From: Planctomycetota bacterium
Lineage (GTDB): Bacteria; Planctomycetota; Phycisphaerae; Phycisphaerales; UBA1924
Reading direction: 5' to 3'
NCBI GenBank assembly: GCA_023432465.1
Contig: JAEYUO010000032.1
Span: 1 to 64,000, forward strand
Length of the DNA stretch: 64,000 nt
Of the stretch, positions 8,620-15,816 are shown in pieces; within the stretch, counting starts at the first letter, position 1, and every line of letters starts with the position of its first letter. A program made the position numbers and the translations under genes. The notes under the pieces are model-generated. The model was not told the origin of the DNA. It searched no databases and saw nothing but the letters and a program-made list of their open reading frames with translations.

Positions 8620-8638
8620 GGGCAGTCAATGACTGCCC
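8620..8638. repeat. Perfect 19-base inverted repeat upstream of pnp
   Basis: GGGCAGTCA and TGACTGCCC pair exactly around a single central A. As RNA it would need to open its centre to make a loop, leaving about eight pairs. As DNA it is a compact dyad suited to a dimeric repressor. It lies 124 bases before the pnp start, where PNPase leaders carry a stem-loop cut by RNase III in enteric bacteria. The role here is unknown. Confidence 0.5.
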
Positions 8639-8761
8639 GATGCCTTCTGCCTCCGAAACGGGAGTCGGGCCTGCGAGTCAAGCCGAGGATCCGCGACCAA
8701 AGCCCCGTTCGGGCTGCCCGCGCGCGGATTCCAGGCGCAGCCGAGACTGGAGACAGAAGCA

Positions 8762-10912
8762 ATGGCATATGTGCGTGTAGAGCGTGAGATCGCCGGGCGA
8801 ACCCTGGTGCTTGAGACCGGCAAGGTCGCGAAGCTGTGCGATGCGGCGGTGATCGCCCACTACGGCGGCAGCACCGTGCTCGCGACGGTTGTTCGCGCCA
8901 AGCCGCGCGAGGGGCTGGACTTTTTCCCGCTCGCGGTCGATTACCGCGAGAAAGCGTCGGCGGCGGGCAAGTTCCCCGGCGGCTTCCGCAAGCGCGAGGG
9001 CGCTCCCAACGAGAAGGAAATCCTGACCATGCGGATGATCGATCGCCCGATCCGTCCGCTCTTCCCCGATGGCTTCATCGACGAGATCCAGGTTCAGTGC
9101 TGGGTCATGTCCCACGATGGCGAGAACGACACCGATGTGCTCGCGGGGACCGCGGCATCGGCCGCGCTGGCGATCTCCAACGCCCCGTTCGAGGGCCCCA
9201 CGGCCACGGTGCGGGTGGGCCGCGTGGTGACCGATGACGGCCTGCGGTACGTGTTGAACCCGACCGTCACCCAGCTTGAGTATTCCGATCTCGACATGGT
9301 CCTCGCCGGCCACAAGGACGGCGTGAACATGATCGAAGTCGGCGCGGCCGAGGTCGATGAAAAGGGCGTGTTCGGCGCGATCGAGTTCGGTATCGAGGAA
9401 GGCATCAAGCCCATCCTCGGCCTGATCGACGAGCTCGTGAAGAAGGTCGGCAAGGACAAGGTTCAGGGCGAGCTGGCTCTGCCGCCGGGCGAGGTGACCG
9501 AGCAGGTCCGCAAGGCGGTCGAGGGTCAGTTGACCGAGGCGAGGAAGATCCCCGGCAAGGCCGCCCGCGGCGAGCGTGTCGACGCGATCCGCAAGGCGAT
9601 GCTCGAAGAGTACTTCCCCCTCAAGACGACAGGGAACTACGAGGACTTTGTCTCCAGCCAGAAGCGCCACAACGCTGCGAAGGAGGCGTTCAAGCGCCTC
9701 GAAGAGAAGATCACCCGCCGCCTGATCGTCGAGAGCGGCATCCGCGCCGACGGCCGCGGCCCCACGCAGCTCCGGCCCATCACCTCCGAGGTGAGCGTGT
9801 TTGAGTACACGCACGGCTCCTCGCTCTTCCAGCGAGGCGAGACGCAGTCGCTCTGCTCGGTCACGCTCGGCACCGGCAAGGATGAGCAGATCATCGACGG
9901 CCTCCTGCCCGAGTACTCCAAGAAGTTCACGCTGCACTACAACTTCCCGCCGTTCTCTACCGGCGAAGCCAAGCGCATCATGGGTCCCGGACGTCGCGAG
10001 ATCGGCCACGGCGCACTCGCGGAGCGGTCCCTGCTGGGCGTTCTTCCCTCGCCGGAAGAGTTCCCGTACACCATCCGCGTCGTGTCGGACATCACCGAAT
10101 CCAACGGCAGCTCGTCGATGGCCTCGGTCTGCGGCGGGTGCCTCGCGCTCATGGATGCGGGCGTGCCCATCAAGGCGACGGTCGCGGGCATCTCGGTGGG
10201 GCGGTTCTCCGACGATGCCGACACCAAGGAGATCTTCGTCACCGACATCATCGGCGAGGAGGACTTCTTCGGCGATATGGACTTCAAGGTCGCCGGCACC
10301 CGCGAGGGCATCACCGGCATCCAGCTTGACCTCAAGGCCCGCGGCCTCGTGCTCTCACAGATCGAGCGCATCTTCGAGCAGGCCCGCAAGGGACGACTGG
10401 AGATCATCGACCTGATGGAGAAGACGATCTCGGCCCCGCGTGCGGAGATCAGCAAGCGTGCGCCGCGACTGGTCACGATCCACATCAACCCGGAGAAGAT
10501 CGGCAAGCTGATCGGACCGGGCGGGAAAATGATCCGCGGCCTGCAGGACAAGTACGGCGTCACGATCGAGGTCGAGGACGACGGCACGGTGATGATCGCG
10601 GCGCCCAACGGCGATGCGATCGATCTGGCACGCTCCGAGATCGAAGCGCTGTGCGAGGAGATCAAGGTCGGCACGATTTACACCGGCAAGGTGGTCTCGA
10701 CGAAGGACTTCGGTGCGTTCGTCGAGCTCGCCCCGGGCACCGACGGCATGTGCCACATCTCCGAACTGGCCGAGGGCTTCGTGAAGAACGTGTCCGATGT
10801 CGTGAAGATCGGTGATGTGATCAAGGTCAAGGTGATCCTGGTGGACGACCAGGGCCGCATCAAGCTCAGCCGCAAGGCGGCGATGGCGGAAGAGACCGTT
10901 CAAGCTGGGTAA
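8762..10912 (+). CDS. pnp: Polyribonucleotide nucleotidyltransferase (PNPase)
   Basis: This is full-length PNPase, 716 residues, the phosphorolytic 3'-5' exoribonuclease of the RNA degradosome, with all domains in order. The first RNase PH domain spans about residues 1-145 (VDYREKASAAGKFPGGFRKR), then an all-helical linker (about 150-240). The catalytic RNase PH domain (about 315-545) has GETQSLCSVTLGTGKDEQ, GRREIGHGALAERSL and ESNGSSSMASVCGG. The KH domain (about 565-625) carries the GPGG loop (IGPGGKMIRGL). The S1 domain (about 635-705) contains GKVVSTKDFGAFVELAPGTDG. The start MAYVRVEREIAGRTLVLETG is standard. It follows rpsO, as usual, and ends at a strong terminator. Confidence 0.98.
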   Translation: MAYVRVEREIAGRTLVLETGKVAKLCDAAVIAHYGGSTVLATVVRAKPREGLDFFPLAVDYREKASAAGKFPGGFRKREGAPNEKEILTMRMIDRPIRPLFPDGFIDEIQVQCWVMSHDGENDTDVLAGTAASAALAISNAPFEGPTATVRVGRVVTDDGLRYVLNPTVTQLEYSDLDMVLAGHKDGVNMIEVGAAEVDEKGVFGAIEFGIEEGIKPILGLIDELVKKVGKDKVQGELALPPGEVTEQVRKAVEGQLTEARKIPGKAARGERVDAIRKAMLEEYFPLKTTGNYEDFVSSQKRHNAAKEAFKRLEEKITRRLIVESGIRADGRGPTQLRPITSEVSVFEYTHGSSLFQRGETQSLCSVTLGTGKDEQIIDGLLPEYSKKFTLHYNFPPFSTGEAKRIMGPGRREIGHGALAERSLLGVLPSPEEFPYTIRVVSDITESNGSSSMASVCGGCLALMDAGVPIKATVAGISVGRFSDDADTKEIFVTDIIGEEDFFGDMDFKVAGTREGITGIQLDLKARGLVLSQIERIFEQARKGRLEIIDLMEKTISAPRAEISKRAPRLVTIHINPEKIGKLIGPGGKMIRGLQDKYGVTIEVEDDGTVMIAAPNGDAIDLARSEIEALCEEIKVGTIYTGKVVSTKDFGAFVELAPGTDGMCHISELAEGFVKNVSDVVKIGDVIKVKVILVDDQGRIKLSRKAAMAEETVQAG

Positions 10913-10938
10913 ACCAGCGAACTGGGATGATCTGTTTG

Positions 10939-10975
10939 CGCAAGTCCATGCTTTGCATGGACTTGCGTCTTTTTT
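10939..10975 (+). terminator. Intrinsic terminator after pnp
   Basis: A perfect 12-bp stem (10939-10950 with 10956-10967) with a CTTTG loop is followed by TCTTTTTT. It lies 26 bases after the pnp stop. This is one of the clearest terminators in the window and ends the rpsO-pnp unit. Confidence 0.92.
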
Positions 10976-11188
10976 GGGCCGGCTCCGCGCGGTTTCGGGT
11001 ATGGGCCGCCCCGAACCCGGGTGGAAGTTATGCACATCTTTCCGCGCGGGTCTTTGCGGAATCATCAACCTTTGGTAGTCTGCTGTCGGTTCATGTGTTC
11101 ACCGTGGCGGGATCTGTCCCGCTGGCAAGTCAATTTGAGGGTTTCGTGTCAGTGCAAATGCGGGTGCTGGAGCGGCGGCGCCAACGTG

Positions 11189-11216
11189 TTGCAAATGTGC
11201 ACGCGATGGTTGTAGT
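11189..11216 (+). promoter_or_regulatory. Possible sigma-70-type promoter of the cold-shock gene
   Basis: TTGCAA at 11189-11194 and TGTAGT at 11211-11216 are separated by 16 bases. This would give a leader of about 90 bases before the cold-shock start at 11315. The match is partial, so confidence is low. Confidence 0.25.
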
Positions 11217-11314
11217 GTGTAGCAGGGGCATCGACGCCGCCCCACCCCGATGCGCCGATACGGCCGCTGCTGAGCTCCCATGGGCTCGCGTGGCGATGGC
11301 AAGCGGGTTCCGTC

Positions 11315-11608
11315 ATGTCTGAAGGCAGTCCGAAGCAAATCATCGACGTCCAAGGCGCCGTCAAGTGGTTCGACCCCAAAAAGGGCTTCGGCTTCATCGT
11401 CGGCCCTGAGGGGCAGGACATCTTTGTCCACTACTCCAAGATTCAGGGGGAGGGGTTCCGCGTGCTCAAGGATGGCTCCGCCGTCGCCTATGACGCGGAG
11501 TTGACCGATCGCGGCTGGCACGCCACCCGCGTGGTTCGCATGGACCCGACGCCGCTGGAAGTCACGATCCCGCAGCGCAAGACGTACACGCGTTCGCCGA
11601 GGCGTTGA
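11315..11608 (+). CDS. Cold-shock domain protein (CspA family)
   Basis: This 97-residue protein is built around one cold-shock (OB-fold) domain. The RNA-binding motifs are GAVKWFDPKKGFGFIVG (RNP1, about residues 14-30) and DIFVHYSKI (RNP2). Such proteins bind single-stranded RNA or DNA and act as RNA chaperones. Compared with a minimal CspA (about 68 residues) it has a ten-residue N-terminal addition and a basic C-terminal tail (VTIPQRKTYTRSPRR) that may add nucleic-acid affinity. ATG 11315 is the only sensible start. It is monocistronic, with about 400 bases upstream. Confidence 0.93.
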   Translation: MSEGSPKQIIDVQGAVKWFDPKKGFGFIVGPEGQDIFVHYSKIQGEGFRVLKDGSAVAYDAELTDRGWHATRVVRMDPTPLEVTIPQRKTYTRSPRR

Positions 11609-11768
11609 GCCGGGGGTCCAGCGGGGGGCCCGGGGGGGATTCCACATGCCAGTGCCTATGAGCACCCGCACACGCGGCGGGGGGTGGCCGTATGCTGCGT
11701 GGACGGCATCCTGGTTCTGGTATCCGCGATGCGGCGAGATGCCGATGATTGGGGAGTTGCTTTCCCCG

Positions 11769-12443
11769 ATGAATCCCCGAAACGAGCCAACCCCTCCTAG
11801 CGACGCTCAGGCGGAGCGAGTTGATGCCCCTGATGTGGGTGGTCCAATGCGCGCGGCGACGGATTCTCCGACGGGCCGGGTGTTTCAGCGGCTGGATACA
11901 ACCGCCAAGGCGCCGTACCCCCGTTCGTGGTATGTCCGAAAGCTGTTGTGGTTTCTGGCGTGGCACCTGCTGTACCGGCCGACGCCGCGGGCGATGCGCA
12001 GGTTTCGCGTGCTGCTGGTGCGGCTGTTCGGCGGGAAGGTGCCGTACACGGTGAACCTGCTTCCGTCCTCGCGGATCTGGCACCCCTGGCTCTTGACGAT
12101 GGGGGAGCACGGGTGTCTGGCCGATGGGGTGATGGTGTACAACCTTGGACCGGTGAGCATTGGGGCGCACACCGTGCTGTCGCAGGATGCGTTTGTGTGC
12201 GCGGGGACGCACGACTACACGCGGCCGAACCTGCCGCTGCAACGACCGCCGATCACGATCGGGGCGGGGGTGTGGGTGTGCGCGAAGGCGTTCATCGGGC
12301 CGGGGGTGACGGTTGGGGATAACGCGGTGGTCGCGGCGTGCGCGGTGGTGACACGCGATGTGCCGCCGGATGTGATCGTGCAGGGCAACCCTGCGGTGGT
12401 GGTGAAGCCGCGGCGGATGAGAGATGGAGATGCGGCGAAATGA
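11769..12443 (+). CDS. WcaF-like acyltransferase (left-handed beta-helix)
   Basis: This is a hexapeptide-repeat acyltransferase resembling the colanic-acid acetyltransferase WcaF. Diagnostic features are PYPRSWYVRKLLWFLAWHLLY near the start, LLVRLFGGKVPYTVNLLPSS, the catalytic-loop GTHDYTRPNLPL with its His, and C-terminal isoleucine/valine-rich hexapeptide turns (ITIGAGVWVCAKAFIGPGVTVG). It would transfer an acetyl group to a nascent surface polysaccharide. The frame is open from 11646. I list ATG 11769, but ATG 11847 (MRAATDSP) is equally plausible and closer to homologous sequence. It ends inside the start codon of the GT4 gene (ATGA overlap), so they are co-translated. Confidence 0.83.
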   Translation: MNPRNEPTPPSDAQAERVDAPDVGGPMRAATDSPTGRVFQRLDTTAKAPYPRSWYVRKLLWFLAWHLLYRPTPRAMRRFRVLLVRLFGGKVPYTVNLLPSSRIWHPWLLTMGEHGCLADGVMVYNLGPVSIGAHTVLSQDAFVCAGTHDYTRPNLPLQRPPITIGAGVWVCAKAFIGPGVTVGDNAVVAACAVVTRDVPPDVIVQGNPAVVVKPRRMRDGDAAK

Positions 12444-13630
12444 CACAGCGGAGCCTCACGATCACGATCGTCACCGGTCCCTGGTTTCCGACGCCGCCGG
12501 GCCCATCGGGCGCGGTGGAGCGCGTGTGGGGGGATCTGGCCCGCCACTTTGCGAGAATGGGGCACCGTGTCACGGTGCTCTCGCGCGCGTTTGAGGGCTT
12601 GCCGACCGATGAGGAACGCGACGGAGTGCGGACGATCCGCCTCACGCAGTGGAAGCAGGGGAGCAACGTCAAGATCGACCTGATCAAGGATGTGTTCTTC
12701 TCGACGCGGATGTTCCTGAAGTGCCCGCGGGCGGACATCGTCGTGACTAATGCGTTCTGGCTGCCGGCGATGCTGTCGGTGTTCAAGCGGAGCGCGGGGC
12801 GCATCTCGATGAATGTGCAGCGCGTGCCCAAGGGGCAGATGTGGCTGTATCGGCGCGTTGATCGGCTGAGCGCGGTGTCGAAGGCGATCGCCGATGCCAT
12901 CATCGCCGAGCGACCGGAGATGGCCTCGCAGGTGCGGATCATCCCGAACCCGATCGACCTTGGGTACTTTCGCCCGCCGCACGCGAGAGATCTGGACGGG
13001 TCCGGCGGGCGGGGGCGAACGATTGTGTTTACGGGGCGCATCCATCCGGAGAAGGGCATCCACGTGCTGGTCGAGGCGTTCAGGATGCTGCGCGGCGAGT
13101 TCCCCGATCTGAACCTGCGACTCATCGGCCCCGCGGCGGTAGATCGAGGCGGTGGGGGGGATGAGTATCTTTCGAAGCTGCGATCGCTTGCGGGCGATGC
13201 GCCGGTGGCGATCTCTCCGCCGATCTATGACCGCGCACAGCTCGCCGCGGCGTTACAGGAGGCTTCGTTCTACTGCTACCCATCGCTGGCAGAGCAGGGG
13301 GAGGCGCAGCCGGTGGCGCCGATGGAGGCGATGGCGACGGGGCTGGTGCCGGTGGTGTCGGACATCCCGCAGTTCCGCGATTACCTCACGCCGGGCGAAA
13401 CGGGCGAGGTCTTCAATCATCGGTCGGGGAACCTGGCGGAGAACCTGGCCGCTTCGCTTCGGAGGGTGATCGCGGACCCGGACCGGACGCGGCGCATGGG
13501 TGAGGCCGCGGCCGCCACCGCGCAGCGATTCGGGTATGAGCAGGTCGCCGCGCACTACCTTGCCGACTTTTGCGAGCTGCTCGGCGAAGTTCCGGCGGCG
13601 AGCGCGGCGGGCACAGGGGCGGCTGCATGA
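12440..13630 (+). CDS. Glycosyltransferase family 4
   Basis: This is a GT-B fold glycosyltransferase of 396 residues. The N-terminal domain begins ITIVTGPWFPTPPGPSGAVERVWGDLARHF, the acceptor-side loop of GT4 enzymes. The C-terminal nucleotide-sugar domain holds TIVFTGRIHPEKGIHVLVEAF and the EX7E-type donor site in the region PSLAEQGEAQPVAPMEAMATGLVPVVSD. The linker IPNPIDLGYFRPP is typical. The start is fixed by the ATGA overlap with the upstream acetyltransferase, and its own stop overlaps the next acetyltransferase the same way. The three genes form a tightly coupled unit that probably adds and acetylates one sugar of an exopolysaccharide. Confidence 0.92.
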   Translation: MTQRSLTITIVTGPWFPTPPGPSGAVERVWGDLARHFARMGHRVTVLSRAFEGLPTDEERDGVRTIRLTQWKQGSNVKIDLIKDVFFSTRMFLKCPRADIVVTNAFWLPAMLSVFKRSAGRISMNVQRVPKGQMWLYRRVDRLSAVSKAIADAIIAERPEMASQVRIIPNPIDLGYFRPPHARDLDGSGGRGRTIVFTGRIHPEKGIHVLVEAFRMLRGEFPDLNLRLIGPAAVDRGGGGDEYLSKLRSLAGDAPVAISPPIYDRAQLAAALQEASFYCYPSLAEQGEAQPVAPMEAMATGLVPVVSDIPQFRDYLTPGETGEVFNHRSGNLAENLAASLRRVIADPDRTRRMGEAAAATAQRFGYEQVAAHYLADFCELLGEVPAASAAGTGAAA

Positions 13631-14214
13631 GCGGGGCATCTTCGCGAATCCGCGTGAAGAACCCCGCGCAGGGCGGTAGGTATGTCTCGCCGTGGTCTGT
13701 GCGGGAGCGGCTGGGGATGGCCGCGTGGATGGTGGTGAGCACGCTGCTGTTCCGCACGACCCCGAAGCAGTTGAACCCCTGGCGGCTGATGCTGCTGCGG
13801 GTGTTTGGCGCGAAGATCAGCGGGTTGCCGTTTGTCGCGCCGAGCTGCATCATCAAGCTGCCGTGGCAACTGACGCTGGAGGACCGCAGCGCGCTTGGAC
13901 CGAAGTCCGAGGTGTACAACCTGGGCCATGTCACGCTGAAGGCCAGGTGCGTGGTCAGTCAGTACGCGTACATCTGCGGGGGGACGCATGACCTTTCCGA
14001 CCCGATGCTCCCGCTGCTGGTGGGGGACATCGTGATCGGGGAGGAGGCGTTCATCGGCGCGAAGGCGATGATCCTGCCGGGGGTGGCGGTGGGTGAGGGC
14101 GCGGTGCTCGGGGCGGGGGCGGTCGCGGCGAAGGACCTCGAGCCGTGGACGGTGTATGTGGGCAACCCGGCGAGGGCGCTTCGTAAGCGGGAGCTGTCGG
14201 ACACGAGCCGCTGA
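13627..14214 (+). CDS. WcaF-like acyltransferase (second copy)
   Basis: This is a second left-handed beta-helix acetyltransferase, 195 residues, similar in plan to the one at 11769. It has LNPWRLMLLRVFGAKISGLPFVAPS near the N-terminus, the catalytic GTHDLSDPMLPL, and hexapeptide turns (IVIGEEAFIGAKAMILPGVAVG, continuing to VYVGNPARALRKRE). The start codon ATG overlaps the GT4 stop by four bases. It lies in a cassette with GT4 between two acetyltransferases, so the two enzymes probably modify different positions or sugars of the same glycan. The N-terminal ~40 residues include an aromatic helix that may sit at the membrane. Confidence 0.87.
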   Translation: MSGASSRIRVKNPAQGGRYVSPWSVRERLGMAAWMVVSTLLFRTTPKQLNPWRLMLLRVFGAKISGLPFVAPSCIIKLPWQLTLEDRSALGPKSEVYNLGHVTLKARCVVSQYAYICGGTHDLSDPMLPLLVGDIVIGEEAFIGAKAMILPGVAVGEGAVLGAGAVAAKDLEPWTVYVGNPARALRKRELSDTSR

Positions 14215-14242
14215 ATCCGCGGCGGTTCCGGGGCAGGGCGGA

Positions 14243-14851
14243 TTACTTTGTCGCCTGCATCCAGACGTTCATGCCGAGTTCGAAGTATCCGTAGCGGGTC
14301 TTCTCGGGCGCGAAGGGCGTGTGCTGCATGATGGCCCGGATCTTCTTGACCGAGTAGCTGTCCTCATGCTCGTCGATCTCTTCCGGCGAGACCATGCGGA
14401 GCAGTTTGAGCGCATCGAGAATCGGGCCTGTCCAGCCGGATGGCGTGGTCATGATGTAGACGCCGCCGGGCTTGAGCACGCGGTGGATGTCGGAGATCAG
14501 CCGTTTGAGCGTGTCGACCTTGATATGCTCGAAGACCGCGAGCATGGTGACGACATCAAACATCCCGGACTCGAACGGGAGCGCATCGGCCTTGTAGACG
14601 TCGATGTGGGTCAGCTTGACGTTGTCGGGCAGGCCCTGCGGCGGAAGGGCCGGGTCCACCATCTTGTCGAGGCCGAACTTCTCGGCGAAGTCGGTGCCAA
14701 TCAGGAAGAAGGGGTAGGAACCGCACCCGACATCGAGGATTCTGCCATTGCGGCGATCGCCCGGAATCAGGGAGTTCGCCTTCGCCGCGCGGAGCTTTGC
14801 GAGAGTCGGCTCGAGAAGTCCGTGTCCTCGTGTAACGCGATCGGATGACAA
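14243..14851 (-). CDS. Class I SAM-dependent methyltransferase
   Basis: This 202-residue Rossmann-fold methyltransferase has the AdoMet-binding motif I GRILDVGCGSYPFFLIG. Motif II lies near KLTHIDVYKADALPF, followed by the motif III-like MFDVVTMLAVFEHIKV and the post-motif VLKPGGVYIMTTPSGWTGP. The pattern matches methyltransferase_11/25-type enzymes that occur beside glycosyltransferases and modify glycans, but the substrate is not visible. It lies on the opposite strand, between the acetyltransferase cassette and the next GT2. The 214-base divergent region to 15066 should hold promoters for both sides. Confidence 0.85.
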   Translation of the reverse strand: MSSDRVTRGHGLLEPTLAKLRAAKANSLIPGDRRNGRILDVGCGSYPFFLIGTDFAEKFGLDKMVDPALPPQGLPDNVKLTHIDVYKADALPFESGMFDVVTMLAVFEHIKVDTLKRLISDIHRVLKPGGVYIMTTPSGWTGPILDALKLLRMVSPEEIDEHEDSYSVKKIRAIMQHTPFAPEKTRYGYFELGMNVWMQATK

Positions 14852-14916
14852 GCGGCCTCACTTTCGCTGAGCGATTCGAGTTCAAAGTGGTCCGCGGATA
14901 TCGGCTGAAGACGGTC

Positions 14917-14944
14917 TTGACATGCGGACGAGGGCGTGAATCTT
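14917..14944 (+). promoter_or_regulatory. Possible sigma-70-type promoter of the GT2 gene
   Basis: A perfect TTGACA (14917-14922) is followed after 16 bases by AATCTT (14939-14944), which keeps the second A and final T of the -10 consensus. It would read toward the GT2 gene at 15066 with a leader of about 115 bases. The -35 is convincing; the -10 is weak. Confidence 0.3.
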
Positions 14945-15065
14945 ACCCGCTGGCGTGCCGATAATTGTGTCGAGTAGAATCGAGGCGTGCTGGCCTGATC
15001 ACGCTCTGTCGGACTTCGTGGGGAGCCCGATTCGGGTCACGCGCAGCGGCGAGGAAAGGGTGTCC

Positions 15066-15758
15066 ATGCGATTAACGGTCGTGATACCGGTGTACAACGA
15101 AGAGACGTACATCAAGGACATCGTTGCCGCGGTGCAACGGGTTGAGGTTGAGAAGGACCTGGTGATCGTCAACGACTGCTCCACCGACCGGACTGGGGAG
15201 CGCATCAATGAGCTGGCGCGAGAGTATCCGAACGTCTCCGTGTTTCATCACGAGGTGAACCAGGGGAAGGGCGCTGCGCTGCGGACGGGGATCAGCAAGG
15301 CAACCGGGGACATCGTCATCATCCAGGATGCGGACTTGGAGTATGACCCGGGGGAGTATCCGAAGCTCATCGCGCCGATCCTGAGCGGGAACGCGGATGT
15401 GGTCTTCGGCTCGCGGTTTGCGGGCGGCGAGACCCGGCGGGTGCTGTACTACTGGCACAGCCTGGGGAATCAGTTTCTGACGCTGCTTTCCAACATGGTG
15501 ACCAACCTGAACCTCACGGACATGGAGACCTGCTACAAGGTTTTCCGTCGCGAGGTGATCCAGGGGATCACGATCGAGGAGAACCGCTTCGGCTTTGAGC
15601 CGGAGATCACGGCGAAGCTCGCGGCGAAGAAGGGCCTGCGGATCTACGAGGTGAGCATTTCCTATCGCGGCCGGACGTACGAGGAAGGCAAGAAGATCGG
15701 CTGGCGCGACGGCGTGCGGGCGATCTACTGCATCCTGAAGTATGGCTTGCTGCGATGA
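15066..15758 (+). CDS. Glycosyltransferase family 2, DPM1/polyprenol-phosphate type
   Basis: This 230-residue GT-A enzyme resembles dolichyl- or polyprenyl-phosphate sugar synthases. The sequence begins RLTVVIPVYNEETYIKDIV, contains LVIVNDCSTDRTGERI, the catalytic DADLEYDPGEYPKLIAPI with its DxD, and VVFGSRFAGGETRR, followed by the typical NMVTNLNLTDMETCYKVFRR. It would load a sugar onto a lipid phosphate at the cytosolic membrane face, to be used by a GT-C enzyme outside. The polytopic membrane protein directly downstream is a good candidate for that partner. ATG 15066 has GAGGAAAGGG upstream, whereas the open frame from 14955 lacks protein character. Confidence 0.9.
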   Translation: MRLTVVIPVYNEETYIKDIVAAVQRVEVEKDLVIVNDCSTDRTGERINELAREYPNVSVFHHEVNQGKGAALRTGISKATGDIVIIQDADLEYDPGEYPKLIAPILSGNADVVFGSRFAGGETRRVLYYWHSLGNQFLTLLSNMVTNLNLTDMETCYKVFRREVIQGITIEENRFGFEPEITAKLAAKKGLRIYEVSISYRGRTYEEGKKIGWRDGVRAIYCILKYGLLR

Positions 15759-15816
15759 GCACTGGCGTCTGCCATGCTGAGTCGTTGCCGCGAGGGGCGC
15801 CAAGAGAGCAATCGAG

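Larger units (their letters stand above)
8459..8761 (+). other. rpsO-pnp intergenic region
   Basis: These 303 bases hold the rpsO terminator (8464-8495) and a perfect 9+1+9 inverted repeat (8620-8638). I see no credible coding region. The bases just before pnp (GAGACAGAAGCA) give only a weak ribosome site. A few open frames cross the region, but they lack any protein-like pattern and read through into pnp in another frame. A pnp promoter and a 5' leader used for PNPase autoregulation would be expected here. Confidence 0.6.
10913..11314 (+). other. pnp-csp intergenic region
   Basis: These 402 bases contain the pnp terminator (10939-10975) and the upstream region of the cold-shock gene. An open frame crosses the terminator hairpin and has no protein-like pattern, so I do not call it. 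The stretch 11005-11110 is less GC-rich than its surroundings. Cold-shock mRNAs commonly have long structured leaders, so most of 11217-11314 may be leader. I see no tRNA or repeat. Confidence 0.55.

Noticed and set aside
8678..10009. 443-codon frame on the minus strand
   Set aside because: It is antisense to pnp, whose coding frame is certain.
10927..11322. Open frame of 131 codons between pnp and the cold-shock gene
   Set aside because: It runs through the pnp terminator hairpin and has no protein-like pattern or ribosome site.
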